From Bacteroidales bacterium (lineage in GTDB: Bacteria; Bacteroidota; Bacteroidia; Bacteroidales; B18-G4), in contig JAUXCL010000015.1 of NCBI GenBank assembly GCA_030618905.1, positions 1 through 20,216 on the forward strand: a stretch of 20,216 nt of DNA. Direction: 5' to 3'. The position numbers and the translations under genes were made by a program. The notes beneath the pieces were generated by a model. That model searched no databases and was not told the origin of the DNA. It worked only from the letters and a program-made list of their open reading frames with translations. This document shows, piece by piece, positions 1 through 8,216 of this stretch. Positions within the stretch are counted from its first letter, which is position 1, and every line of letters begins with the position of its first letter.

Positions 1-422
1 TGGAACCTGCTGAAAGAGGTTTCATAGTTTTTGGATTCGTCGATTGTATTGGTATACCTGACTTTGACGGTGATGATCAGCTGGTTCAATGCGGCAACTT
101 CGTTAGCCTGGATAGCTTTTGGTTTAACGGTATACCCGGTAATCTCTCCTTCCACCCTCAGGTCCCCGTTTCTGCTCACAAGATCCAGGTTGGTCTGCTG
201 TGAGAACCTGTCTCTTAAAGCATTTGTAAGCCTGGCACTAAGGGTCGGTTCCACCAATGAAGCATTATTAGGAAAGTCATTTATGGAAATGGTCTTTGCT
301 TCTGGTGGAATGGAGGCACCGGTGAATGAATACACGCCACAAGCATTAGTCAATATCAGCAGGAACACTAGCAGTATTGATTGATGTATGAGAATATTGG
401 CGTATTTCATTGATCTCTTCAT
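1..422 (-). CDS. lptE: LptE family lipoprotein (LPS assembly), 5' part only
   Basis: Translating the minus strand from the ATG at 422 gives an open frame of about 140 residues that runs off the left edge, so the C-terminus is missing. It begins with a basic, hydrophobic signal segment ending in a lipobox (L-T-N-A-C, Cys27), as expected for an outer-membrane lipoprotein. After it comes the pattern I associate with Bacteroidota LptE: YSFTGASIPP, then TISINDFPNNA, a GDLRVEGEITGY stretch, and an AALNQLIITVKV strand. LptE works with the LptD barrel to insert lipopolysaccharide into the outer membrane; that role comes from family knowledge. The gene starts 22 bp after the stop of the sigma-54 activator and is probably co-transcribed with it. 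A second in-frame ATG at 410 would shorten the signal peptide by four residues, and I cannot decide between the two starts. Confidence 0.85.
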   Translation of the reverse strand, partial: MKRSMKYANILIHQSILLVFLLILTNACGVYSFTGASIPPEAKTISINDFPNNASLVEPTLSARLTNALRDRFSQQTNLDLVSRNGDLRVEGEITGYTVKPKAIQANEVAALNQLIITVKVRYTNTIDESKNYETSFSRF

Positions 423-444
423 ATGTACAATGCCCTTCAAGCCA

Positions 445-1680
445 TCAATTGATGTCGTATTCTTTTATTTTTCTGTATAGGGTGCGCTCTGAGATACCCA
501 ATTCTTTTGCGGCATCTTTGCGTTTGCCATTATGTCTGTTCAGGGCTTTCCTGATCATTTCAACCTCTTTCTTCTCTAATGAGAGTGATTCTTCCACCAC
601 TTCCGATTCCTGTATTGGCTCGGGAAAATGCATATCTTTTTCGTGCCTGATCTCTATCTCGTTACCCACATCATGGATCGCATCGATCTCTTCATTCAGT
701 TGCCTGATCAACTGTACATTGCTTTCCTGCTCCTGATCCTGATCATCTGCTTTTTGATCTTTCAGGATATTAACAACTACTTTTTTCAGTTCGTTGATGT
801 CTTTTTTCATGTCGAACAACACCTTGTAGAGTAAATCCCGTTCTGATAACTCATTGCCACCGCCTTCCTTATTATATAATACAGGAAGATCGCTAAACTG
901 TTCTTCGGGAAGATATTGCTTTAAGGTATCGATGCTGATGTCCCTGTTTTCTTCGATGATGGAGATTTGCTCGGTAATATTCTTCAGCTGTCTTATGTTT
1001 CCCTGCCAGCGGTAATTGATCAGAAGGTTTCTGGCCCCTTCATCGAGCATCAGTGGGGGCATGCGGTATTTTTCGGCAAAATCAGACGCAAACTTCCTGA
1101 AAGTCAGATAAATATCTTCCTTTCGGTGTCGCAATGGGGGAATGAAAATCGGGACAGTATTTAACCTGTAAAAGAGATCCTGTCTGAACTTACCACTCCT
1201 GATGGCTTCACTGACTTCAACATTGGTGGCTGCAACGACCCTTACATTGGTCCGGATTACCTTTGATGATCCCACTTTAAGAAATTCACCGGTTTCAAGG
1301 ACCCTCAACAATCTGACCTGTGTGGATAGCGGCAATTCTGCAACTTCATCAAGAAAAATAGTACCCCCATCCGCTACTTCAAAATAACCTTTCCTGGCTT
1401 CATGGGCACCGGTGAAGGATCCCTTCTCATGTCCAAATAATTCAGAATCGATGGTACCTTCCGGGATAGCACCGCAGTTGACGGCAATATAAGGGCCATG
1501 TTTGCGGGCACTCAATTGATGAATGATCTTTGGGAATACCTCTTTACCCACTCCGCTTTCACCTGTAATCAAGACTGTCAGGTCGGTAGGGGCCACCTGT
1601 ACAGCAATATCAATGGCACGATTCAGTAATGGAGAGTTTCCAATGATGCCAAATCGTTGTTTTATTGTTTGAATCTCCAT
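445..1680 (-). CDS. sigma-54-dependent transcriptional activator without receiver domain
   Basis: This 411-residue protein starts almost directly with the AAA+ domain of sigma-54 (RpoN) activators. Walker A is GESGVGKE (40-47), the sigma-54 contact loop is GSFTGA (87-92, a variant of GAFTGA), Walker B is GTIFLDE (106-112), and the FRQDLFYRL arginine-rich segment is at 165-173. A Fis-type helix-turn-helix closes the protein (about 371-411, with the AAKELGISERTLYRKI helices). There is no N-terminal receiver, GAF or PAS domain, so its activity is not set by a fused sensor. Between the AAA+ module and the HTH lies a long charged stretch (about 275-365), predicted by eye to contain a coiled coil (RDLLYKVLFDMKKDINELKK). 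The gene is followed 22 bp later by lptE, an arrangement I recall as common in Bacteroidota. Its target promoters are not visible here. Confidence 0.93.
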   Translation of the reverse strand: MEIQTIKQRFGIIGNSPLLNRAIDIAVQVAPTDLTVLITGESGVGKEVFPKIIHQLSARKHGPYIAVNCGAIPEGTIDSELFGHEKGSFTGAHEARKGYFEVADGGTIFLDEVAELPLSTQVRLLRVLETGEFLKVGSSKVIRTNVRVVAATNVEVSEAIRSGKFRQDLFYRLNTVPIFIPPLRHRKEDIYLTFRKFASDFAEKYRMPPLMLDEGARNLLINYRWQGNIRQLKNITEQISIIEENRDISIDTLKQYLPEEQFSDLPVLYNKEGGGNELSERDLLYKVLFDMKKDINELKKVVVNILKDQKADDQDQEQESNVQLIRQLNEEIDAIHDVGNEIEIRHEKDMHFPEPIQESEVVEESLSLEKKEVEMIRKALNRHNGKRKDAAKELGISERTLYRKIKEYDIN

Positions 1681-1729
1681 ACTCGTCTTATTCCATCAGG
1701 ATCAACTAATGATGCTAAAAATCAACAGG

Positions 1730-1761
1730 TAAAGTTAGGGATTTTTAGGAAAATCACCAAA
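1730..1761 (-). promoter_or_regulatory. putative Bacteroidota promoter for the sigma-54 activator / lptE operon
   Basis: Read on the minus strand, TTTG (1761-1758) is followed after 20 bp by TAACTTTA (1737-1730). This matches the Bacteroidota -33/-7 pattern except for the last base of the -7 box. The start codon lies about 50 bases downstream at 1680. Confidence 0.4.
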
Positions 1762-1772
1762 AACTCCTTTGT

Positions 1773-3437
1773 TTAAGCTGATTGTTGGCGTTTCTGAACT
1801 TCTTTTTTGATTCTCTGGATGTGGCCACGGCCAAGGGCTTTGACTTCACATCCCAGTTCAAAGTACCGCCTGATCTGATCATCCTGCAGGATCCCAAAGC
1901 AGTCGATCACGGCTATTGGGCCTCCTGCCCATTCCAGGATATCATCCGGTTTAAGGTTAAGGTATTGTTTGTGGGGTACAGCAAGGATCATGACGTCAAC
2001 TCCTTTGAGAGCTTCTTGCAAATCTTTCTTCACCCTGATATTGACCAGGCCGTCCTGGTTTCTGAAAAACCTGCTCCATGAGTGGCCTGGTGCCGGATAG
2101 GTTTCTTGTGTTTCCAGTTCATACCAATGATCTACATAAGGATCATGGACCATCATTTCAGCGCTCATCTCTGTGAGTTTACGCACCACCAGTTCACTTC
2201 CGCTATAGCGTGTATCTCCCACATCCTCGCGGTAGCTGGCCCCACATAGGAGCACATCAGATCCTGCCAGGTGTCTTGACATATTCCTAAGTGCATCCCG
2301 GGTAAGCTGGGCTACGTGTAAGGCCCTGGTATCATTGATGTCAATGGCTGTTGGGGTGATCTTAAACACATCATCACCATCTTCAAAACCAAGAATATGC
2401 TTATAGGCCCAATACCCAAGTCCCCCGTCTTTTGGCAGGCAGTAACCGCCAATGCCAGGTCCCGGGAAGATCATATTGCTGTGTGTAGGCCTGACCTTGA
2501 TGGCCTTGATAACCTTGATCAGATCAACACCGTTGCGTTCTGCAAATAAGCTCCATTCATTCTGAAAAGCCAGGATCGTGGCCCTGTAAGAGTTCTCCAC
2601 GATTTTCGTCGTTTCGGATTCTATCGGGCGATCCATAACCGTTAATGGAAACTCCTTTGTGTTGAGTACTTCATTGAGGAATTTCTCCACACGGTCGCGT
2701 GCTTCATCATTACAACCGGAACATACCCTCCAGAAATCCCTGATGCTTGCAACATATTCCTTACCTGGCATGACCCTTTCAAAGCTATGTGACAACAAGG
2801 GAATGGTTTTCAATCCCCGGTTTTGGAATTCTTTTTTGAGTATAGGCCAGGCGACAAATTCTGTAGTGCCCGGTGCCACCGTGGTTTCGATTAGAACCAG
2901 GGCAGTAGCCGGGATTTTTTCACCGATGGTCTTTAAGGTGGCTTCCAGTGCTGCCATATCTGCCTCGCCGCTACGCATGTTTCCCAGGTCTTGTTTGATA
3001 TAATCACATTGAACATCCACCACCACACAGTCGGCAAGCTTCAAACAATCACTGTTGTATGTGGCAATCAGCGTTTTTTCTTCCAGCACGCATCTGTTGA
3101 TCAATTCTTCAACTTCGGGATCCTCGGCTTTCACAGGGGAAATGCCTTTATTTAACATGGGGATCTTCCAATAGCTTCTCTCACTGGGCCGCTGGCATCC
3201 AATCACAAATTTCGAATACCGGCCATGTTTGTCTTTTGTGTCAGCCACAATGGCAGCCATCACCGCACCGACAAAACCGACACCCATCACGACGACAATT
3301 TCTTTGCCTGTGTCCCGGGCATGGTTTACTAATGTCTCCACACGATTGAATTCTTTTTGGTACTCATCAGGTTGAGGAATTTCATATTGTTCTCCGTTGG
3401 GACTCAAAGAATACCTGATTTGATCTTTTGTGCTCAT
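1773..3437 (-). CDS. UDP-glucose/GDP-mannose dehydrogenase family protein, long form
   Basis: This 554-residue protein belongs to the NAD-dependent nucleotide-sugar dehydrogenases, which oxidise a UDP- or GDP-sugar at C6 to a uronic acid for surface polysaccharides. It shows a Rossmann GVGFVG loop (52-57), ETTVAPGTTE (184-193), FERVMPGKEYV (219-229), the substrate-site Lys and Asn in TTKIVENSYRA (K278, N282), and the catalytic cysteine C333 in GPGIGGYCLPKD. A C-terminal UDP-binding domain follows (about 390-540; SYREDVGDTR at 401-410). It is roughly 100 residues longer than usual (about 430-450), with some 45 residues before the Rossmann fold and extra loops. At the end of strand beta-2, where the family usually has an Asp that holds the NAD ribose, I align Cys81 in IGCQRPSER. 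The precise substrate cannot be read from sequence. It stands alone, with no polysaccharide genes beside it here. Confidence 0.88.
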   Translation of the reverse strand: MSTKDQIRYSLSPNGEQYEIPQPDEYQKEFNRVETLVNHARDTGKEIVVVMGVGFVGAVMAAIVADTKDKHGRYSKFVIGCQRPSERSYWKIPMLNKGISPVKAEDPEVEELINRCVLEEKTLIATYNSDCLKLADCVVVDVQCDYIKQDLGNMRSGEADMAALEATLKTIGEKIPATALVLIETTVAPGTTEFVAWPILKKEFQNRGLKTIPLLSHSFERVMPGKEYVASIRDFWRVCSGCNDEARDRVEKFLNEVLNTKEFPLTVMDRPIESETTKIVENSYRATILAFQNEWSLFAERNGVDLIKVIKAIKVRPTHSNMIFPGPGIGGYCLPKDGGLGYWAYKHILGFEDGDDVFKITPTAIDINDTRALHVAQLTRDALRNMSRHLAGSDVLLCGASYREDVGDTRYSGSELVVRKLTEMSAEMMVHDPYVDHWYELETQETYPAPGHSWSRFFRNQDGLVNIRVKKDLQEALKGVDVMILAVPHKQYLNLKPDDILEWAGGPIAVIDCFGILQDDQIRRYFELGCEVKALGRGHIQRIKKEVQKRQQSA

Positions 3438-3486
3438 AAATAATTTTTTTGGGTAATTAATGGGGATTTATAAATTTCAATATTTA

Positions 3487-3499
3487 TGAACCGGGTTCA
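3487..3499. repeat. 13-bp perfect dyad between pheT and the sugar dehydrogenase
   Basis: TGAACCGGGTTCA is a perfect inverted repeat around a single central G, in the 67-bp gap between the pheT stop and the dehydrogenase start. With a one-base centre it cannot fold as a normal hairpin, so it would be an operator-like site if it has any function. It lies about 50 bp upstream of the dehydrogenase start. It may be chance. Confidence 0.3.
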
Positions 3500-3504
3500 A
3501 CATC

Positions 3505-5967
3505 TTACCGGATGGAAGCTCCCAGTTCGGATTCAAGCAATAAAATAATCTTACGTATCATGTTGTCAACTACCTTATCGGTTAAGGTCTTTTCATCATC
3601 CTGGAAAATGATGCTGATGGCGTAAGATTTTTTTCCTGATTCAATCTTATCACCTTCATAAACATCGAACAGGTTAATGGATTTGATCAGTCTCTTTTCG
3701 CCTTTGTTAACCAGCTGTTCAATTTGATCAAAAGCAATTCCCGTATCAAGCAAGAGGGCCAGATCGCGACGTACTTCCGGATACCTGGGCACCGGTACAT
3801 ACTGCTTATCATCTGTTTTGATTAAGCTGAACATATTATCCCAGTGTACATCTGCATAAAATACTGCATCCTTGATGTCGAACTGCTCAAGGACAGCTTT
3901 TGACAATCGTCCAATATTTAACAGGGTCTTGTTGTTTTTACTATACTTTAAGCCTGATTCAAAGTATTGGGGAACATCATTTTGATAATCTATCGTAGCA
4001 AGGTCAAGGCCTAATCTCTTGATCAGCTGCTCAAGTAATGATTTCAAATAGAAGAAGTCAACATGCCCGGTCTTTGTGTTCCAGCTTTCCTTTTCTTTGC
4101 TGCCTGAAACAAATACCCCGAGCTGTGTTGATTCCAGGTATTTTTTTAAAGGTTTTTCAGGATCTGTCTTTTTTGTATCCAGGAAATAGGTGGTCCCGAA
4201 TTCAAAAATTTTCAGGTCGGTAATTCGTCTGTTCTGGTTGTATTGAACAGACTCGAGTCCGCCAAACAGAAGGGACTGACGCATGGCATCCAGGTCTGAA
4301 CTCAGGGGATTATATATCATCACATTATTGTCGCTGTGAAAGCCTGGAATTTTTTCAGCATAGCTTGCTTTGCACAGGGAGTTGTTCATGATCTCATGGA
4401 ACCCGTTACTGCTCAACAGATCAGCGATGGTATTCATGACCTTGTCCCTGTCTGGTTTAGGGTAAAACGAAAGGGAGGCATTGACCTTATCTCCGAATTC
4501 CACATTATTATACCCATAGATCCTGAGAATCTCTTCAATGAGGTCGGCCTCACGGCGAACGTCATAACGGTATGTGGGTACAGAAGCCGTTATGGAAATG
4601 TCTGTTTCTTTGACAATATCGATTTCCAGGTCTTTTAATATACTTTTCACAGTACCAGGGGCAATATGTTTGCCAACCAGTGCATCCAGCTTATCGAAAT
4701 TCAGATTTATCACCTGGTTGGGGACAGGCCTGGGATAAACATCGATAATTTCTGATGCAATATTCCCTTCTGCCAGTTCTTTGATCAATACTGCAGCCCT
4801 TTTGATGGCATATATGGTAATATTGGGATCTGCCCCACGTTCAAAGCGGAATGAAGCATCTGTTTGCAGGCTGTGGTATTTTGATGTTTTCCTGATCGTA
4901 GCCGGGTCAAAATAAGCACTTTCAAGGAAGAGGTCCCTGGTTTTATCAGTTACACCAGATGTTATTCCTCCAAAAACCCCTGCAATACACATTCCATCTT
5001 TCACATTACAAATCATCAGATCATCTGCCTGGAGTTCTCTTTTAACTTCATCAAGTGTGATAAATTGTTCTTCAGGATTTGCTTTACGGATGACAATAGT
5101 GTCACCTTTGATCTGATCTGCATCGAAAGCATGCAAAGGGTGCCCTGTTTCCATCAGGATATAATTGGTAATATCGACTATATTATTGATGGGGCGTATA
5201 CCAATGGCATTCAGCCTGTTCCTGAGCCAATCCGGTGATTCTTTGACCTGGATACCAGTGATGGTTAATCCGGTATATCGCGGACAAGCGTCCGGGTCAT
5301 CAACCTTTATATCAATTTTTCTTTTGGCTTTCCCAACCTGAAAATCATCCACAGCAGGCAGGTTCAGCTTGAGGTTCAGTTTCCGTTGTTGATTCAGCGC
5401 AGCTACAATATCTCTGGCCACGCCGATATGGGCAGTGGCATCTGTCCGGTTTGGTGTAAGTCCTATCTCAAAAACCCAATCTTCTGATATCTCAAAATGG
5501 TCTTTTGCCAGCTTGCCAACCGGTATATCATCTTCAAGGACCATGATGCCTTCATGCGAATTGCCAAGCCCAATTTCATCTTCTGCACAGATCATCCCTT
5601 CCGATACCGCCCCCCTGATCTTTGATTTCTGAATGGTAAAGGGTTTTTCATCCATGTTTAATGTAGTTCCCACAGTAGCTACCAGGACTTTCTGACCTGC
5701 AGCAACATTGGGTGCACCACATACGATGGGGAGTGGATTTTCCGCACCGATATCAACCGTGGTGACTGTCAGCCTGTCAGCATCAGGATGTTTCTCGCAG
5801 GTGAGGACTTTTCCTATAAGGATCCCTTCCAGGCCGCCCTTTACAGATTCAAACTTTTCAAGCCCCTCCACTTCCAGGCCCGTGTCCGTCAAGATCTCTG
5901 CAAGTTCCTGGGGTTCAACATCTCCAATATCTACGTAATCCTTTAACCAGTTGAATGAGATCTTCAT
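3505..5967 (-). CDS. pheT: phenylalanine--tRNA ligase beta subunit
   Basis: At 820 residues this is the usual length for bacterial PheT. Together with PheS, which is not in this window, it forms the alpha2-beta2 enzyme that charges tRNA-Phe in the cytoplasm. The N-terminus MKISFNWLKDYVD leads into the EMAP/OB-type tRNA-binding domain (about 40-155; HPDADRL at 60-66, CGAPN at 83-87). The B3/4 editing domain (about 215-390), the B5 domain (about 400-475) and the catalytic-like core follow. The C-terminal anticodon-binding FDX-ACB domain starts near 723 (VPRYPEVRRDLALLLD). The start at 5967 fits the canonical N-terminus. The gene is 51 bp downstream of recG, with its own -7 box in that gap. pheS being elsewhere is ordinary in this phylum. 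Confidence 0.97.
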   Translation of the reverse strand: MKISFNWLKDYVDIGDVEPQELAEILTDTGLEVEGLEKFESVKGGLEGILIGKVLTCEKHPDADRLTVTTVDIGAENPLPIVCGAPNVAAGQKVLVATVGTTLNMDEKPFTIQKSKIRGAVSEGMICAEDEIGLGNSHEGIMVLEDDIPVGKLAKDHFEISEDWVFEIGLTPNRTDATAHIGVARDIVAALNQQRKLNLKLNLPAVDDFQVGKAKRKIDIKVDDPDACPRYTGLTITGIQVKESPDWLRNRLNAIGIRPINNIVDITNYILMETGHPLHAFDADQIKGDTIVIRKANPEEQFITLDEVKRELQADDLMICNVKDGMCIAGVFGGITSGVTDKTRDLFLESAYFDPATIRKTSKYHSLQTDASFRFERGADPNITIYAIKRAAVLIKELAEGNIASEIIDVYPRPVPNQVINLNFDKLDALVGKHIAPGTVKSILKDLEIDIVKETDISITASVPTYRYDVRREADLIEEILRIYGYNNVEFGDKVNASLSFYPKPDRDKVMNTIADLLSSNGFHEIMNNSLCKASYAEKIPGFHSDNNVMIYNPLSSDLDAMRQSLLFGGLESVQYNQNRRITDLKIFEFGTTYFLDTKKTDPEKPLKKYLESTQLGVFVSGSKEKESWNTKTGHVDFFYLKSLLEQLIKRLGLDLATIDYQNDVPQYFESGLKYSKNNKTLLNIGRLSKAVLEQFDIKDAVFYADVHWDNMFSLIKTDDKQYVPVPRYPEVRRDLALLLDTGIAFDQIEQLVNKGEKRLIKSINLFDVYEGDKIESGKKSYAISIIFQDDEKTLTDKVVDNMIRKIILLLESELGASIR

Positions 5968-5992
5968 GAATATTGATTTTTATACTGCATCG

Positions 5993-6000
5993 CAAATGTA
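5993..6000 (-). promoter_or_regulatory. putative -7 box of pheT (TACATTTG)
   Basis: On the minus strand TACATTTG matches the Bacteroidota -7 consensus TAnnTTTG exactly and lies 25 bases upstream of the pheT ATG, between the recG stop and pheT. I find no TTTG at the expected -33 spacing, so this is a half promoter by sequence. The same octamer sits upstream of recG. Confidence 0.35.
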
Positions 6001-6018
6001 GTGATTTTAATCAAGTTG

Positions 6019-8121
6019 CTAACTGATGGAAGCCCAATTCGCTTGATTTTTACCCAGCTCAAAAAGGTGATTTTTGAGGGGTGCATGTTCGGGGTTATGG
6101 AGATCAGGATCTTTTTCTAAAATCTCGATGGCCAGGGTCCTGGCATATTTTAATACTTTTTCGTCTTTTACCAGGTTGGCGATTTTCAGGTCGAGGATTC
6201 CACTTTGCTGTGTGCCTTGCAGGTCGCCTGGCCCACGCAGTCGCAGGTCCACCTCTGCGATTTCGAATCCATCCGTAGTTTGGACCATGGTGTCAAGCCT
6301 TTTCCTGGCTTCTGCTGTGAGCTTGTAATCCGACATGAGGACACAAAAGGATTGGTCGGCTCCCCGGCCCACCCGTCCCCTCAGCTGGTGCAGTTGTGAC
6401 AATCCAAAACGTTCAGCATTCTCAATCACCATGACACTTGCCCTAGGTATATCTACGCCAACTTCTATAACAGTGGTAGATACCATGATCTGGGTTTCGC
6501 CCTTGACGAAACGTTGCATTTCATAATCCTTATCGGCAGGTTTCATCTTACCATGGACGATACTTATTGCATAATCAGGTAAAGGAAATGCACGCTGTAT
6601 GCTTTCATAACCATCCATCAGGTCTTTCAGGTCCAGTTTTTCGGATTCCTGTATCAAAGGATAAACAAGAAATACCTGCTGTCCTTTCTGTATCTGCTCT
6701 TTGATGAACCCAAACAACTTCAAGCGCTTGGTATCATAAAAATGGTATGTCTTCACAGGTTTTCTGCCGGGGGGCATCTCATCGATGACAGAGAGGTCAA
6801 GATCCCCATATAAGGTCATGGCCAGGGTCCGTGGTATGGGAGTGGCGGTCATCACGAGCACATGTGGCGGAACGATATTCTTTTTCCACAGTTTTGCACG
6901 CTGTGCAACACCAAAGCGATGTTGTTCATCGATCACGACCAGGCCCAGGTTCTTGAATTTGACCGTCTCTTCGATAAGCGCATGCGTACCTACCAGTACC
7001 TGGAGCTCGCCAGACAGCAGTTCCGCATGTAATTTCTTCCGTGCAGCAGCCTTGGTGGAACCGGTCAGCAGTTCCAGTTTAATGCCCAGCCCTTCAAAGA
7101 GCCTCGTAACGGTCGTAAAATGCTGATTGGCCAATATTTCAGTAGGGGCCATAAAGCAGGCCTGGTAAACATTGTCCAGTGCGATCAGGATGGCCATGAC
7201 AGCAACCAGGGTCTTCCCGCTGCCAACATCTCCTTGCAGGAGCCTGTTCATCTGTTTACCTGCACCCAGGTCAGCCCGTATCTCTTTGATCACTTTTTTC
7301 TGGGCATTGGTCAATTCAAATTTGAGGTTCTGCCGGTAAAAAGTATTCAGGTAAGTACCCACTTTTTGAAACACATGGCCCTGCACTGTTTCCATTCTGC
7401 TGATCTTGTACTTAAGCAGCTTAAGCTGGATAAAAAATAACTCTTCAAATTTCAGCCTGGCCTGTGCCCTTTGAAGTATATTCTGGTCCTTTGGGAAATG
7501 AATATTAAGCAGAGCGTCCTCCTTGCTGATGAGGCTTAGCGAGTCCAATATGTCTTTTGACAGGGTTTCCTTTATCTCACCTTGAATCCTTTGCAATAAG
7601 GTATGCATCAACTTGCTGATTTGCCGGCTGTTCAATCCCCGGTTTTTAAGTTTGTCGGTGCTGCTGTAAAATCCCTGGAGTGTGGCACCTGCATTTTCTT
7701 TTAAGACAAACGGTTCAACTTCGGGATGTGGCATATTGAACCTTTTATTGAAGATGGATGGCTTACCGAATACGAGGTATTCTACATCCGCCTGAAATTT
7801 ATCAATATACCAGCGAATGCCTTTAAACCAAACCAGGTCGACGCTGCCAGAGCCATCGGAAAGCGTGGCAACCAGCCGCCTGCCTCTCTTTTGTCCCATT
7901 TCGCGTACATTTGAAATGGTGCCTTTCAGCTGCACATAGGCCATATCACCACTGATCTCTGAGATCCTGAATATTTTACTTTTATCTATATACCTGAATG
8001 GATAGTACTGGATGAGATCGTTGAAACAATCCACACCCAATTCGCTGCGCAGCAGAGCAGCCCTTTTGGGCCCAACACCTTTAAGGTATTCAATTGGTGT
8101 ATCGAGGGTATTCACAGACAT
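6019..8121 (-). CDS. recG: ATP-dependent DNA helicase RecG
   Basis: This 700-residue superfamily 2 helicase remodels stalled replication forks and Holliday junctions. Order of parts: a helix-hairpin-like start (about 10-30, LKGVGPKRAALL), the OB-fold wedge (about 60-150) that contacts branched DNA, then the helicase core. Motifs in the core: Walker A GDVGSGKT (297-304), motif Ia APTEILA (325-331), DEQH box (398-401), TATPIPRT (425-432), TTVIEVGVD (549-557) and motif VI RGRVGRG (581-587). The RecG-specific C-terminal region with LRLRGPGDLQGTQQSG is present. Length is typical and all key residues are visible. The start at 8121 gives the usual N-terminus. The gene sits just downstream of the gldN terminator and has its own -7 box, so it is probably transcribed separately from the T9SS genes. 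Confidence 0.97.
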   Translation of the reverse strand: MSVNTLDTPIEYLKGVGPKRAALLRSELGVDCFNDLIQYYPFRYIDKSKIFRISEISGDMAYVQLKGTISNVREMGQKRGRRLVATLSDGSGSVDLVWFKGIRWYIDKFQADVEYLVFGKPSIFNKRFNMPHPEVEPFVLKENAGATLQGFYSSTDKLKNRGLNSRQISKLMHTLLQRIQGEIKETLSKDILDSLSLISKEDALLNIHFPKDQNILQRAQARLKFEELFFIQLKLLKYKISRMETVQGHVFQKVGTYLNTFYRQNLKFELTNAQKKVIKEIRADLGAGKQMNRLLQGDVGSGKTLVAVMAILIALDNVYQACFMAPTEILANQHFTTVTRLFEGLGIKLELLTGSTKAAARKKLHAELLSGELQVLVGTHALIEETVKFKNLGLVVIDEQHRFGVAQRAKLWKKNIVPPHVLVMTATPIPRTLAMTLYGDLDLSVIDEMPPGRKPVKTYHFYDTKRLKLFGFIKEQIQKGQQVFLVYPLIQESEKLDLKDLMDGYESIQRAFPLPDYAISIVHGKMKPADKDYEMQRFVKGETQIMVSTTVIEVGVDIPRASVMVIENAERFGLSQLHQLRGRVGRGADQSFCVLMSDYKLTAEARKRLDTMVQTTDGFEIAEVDLRLRGPGDLQGTQQSGILDLKIANLVKDEKVLKYARTLAIEILEKDPDLHNPEHAPLKNHLFELGKNQANWASIS

Positions 8122-8143
8122 AGATCAATGCGGATTTGCCTGA

Positions 8144-8151
8144 CAAATGTA
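8144..8151 (-). promoter_or_regulatory. putative -7 box of recG (TACATTTG)
   Basis: On the minus strand TACATTTG is a perfect TAnnTTTG match, 22 bases upstream of the recG ATG. The -33 region would fall inside the T-tract and stem of the upstream terminator, and no TTTG is seen there. It is the same octamer as the one before pheT. Confidence 0.38.
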
Positions 8152-8162
8152 ATGAATATAAA

Positions 8163-8191
8163 AAAAACTCCCCCGGCCCGGAGGAGTTTTT
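8163..8191 (-). terminator. intrinsic terminator of the gldKLMN operon
   Basis: ACTCCCCCG / GCC loop / CGGAGGAGT (8167-8187) forms a 9-bp stem with one C-A mismatch, extended by flanking A and T tracts. Read on the minus strand it ends in seven T residues, right after the gldN stop (8217) and before recG. The plus strand also ends in five T residues, so it could work in both directions, though no plus-strand gene approaches it. Confidence 0.85.
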
Positions 8192-8216
8192 ATCAATATA
8201 TAGAGTTTGGTTTGGC

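Noticed and set aside
1681..1772. Sigma-54 (-24/-12) promoter near the activator gene
   Set aside because: No TGGC-N8-TTGC-like pair was found here or in the other gaps; a sigma-70-type Bacteroidota promoter fits better.
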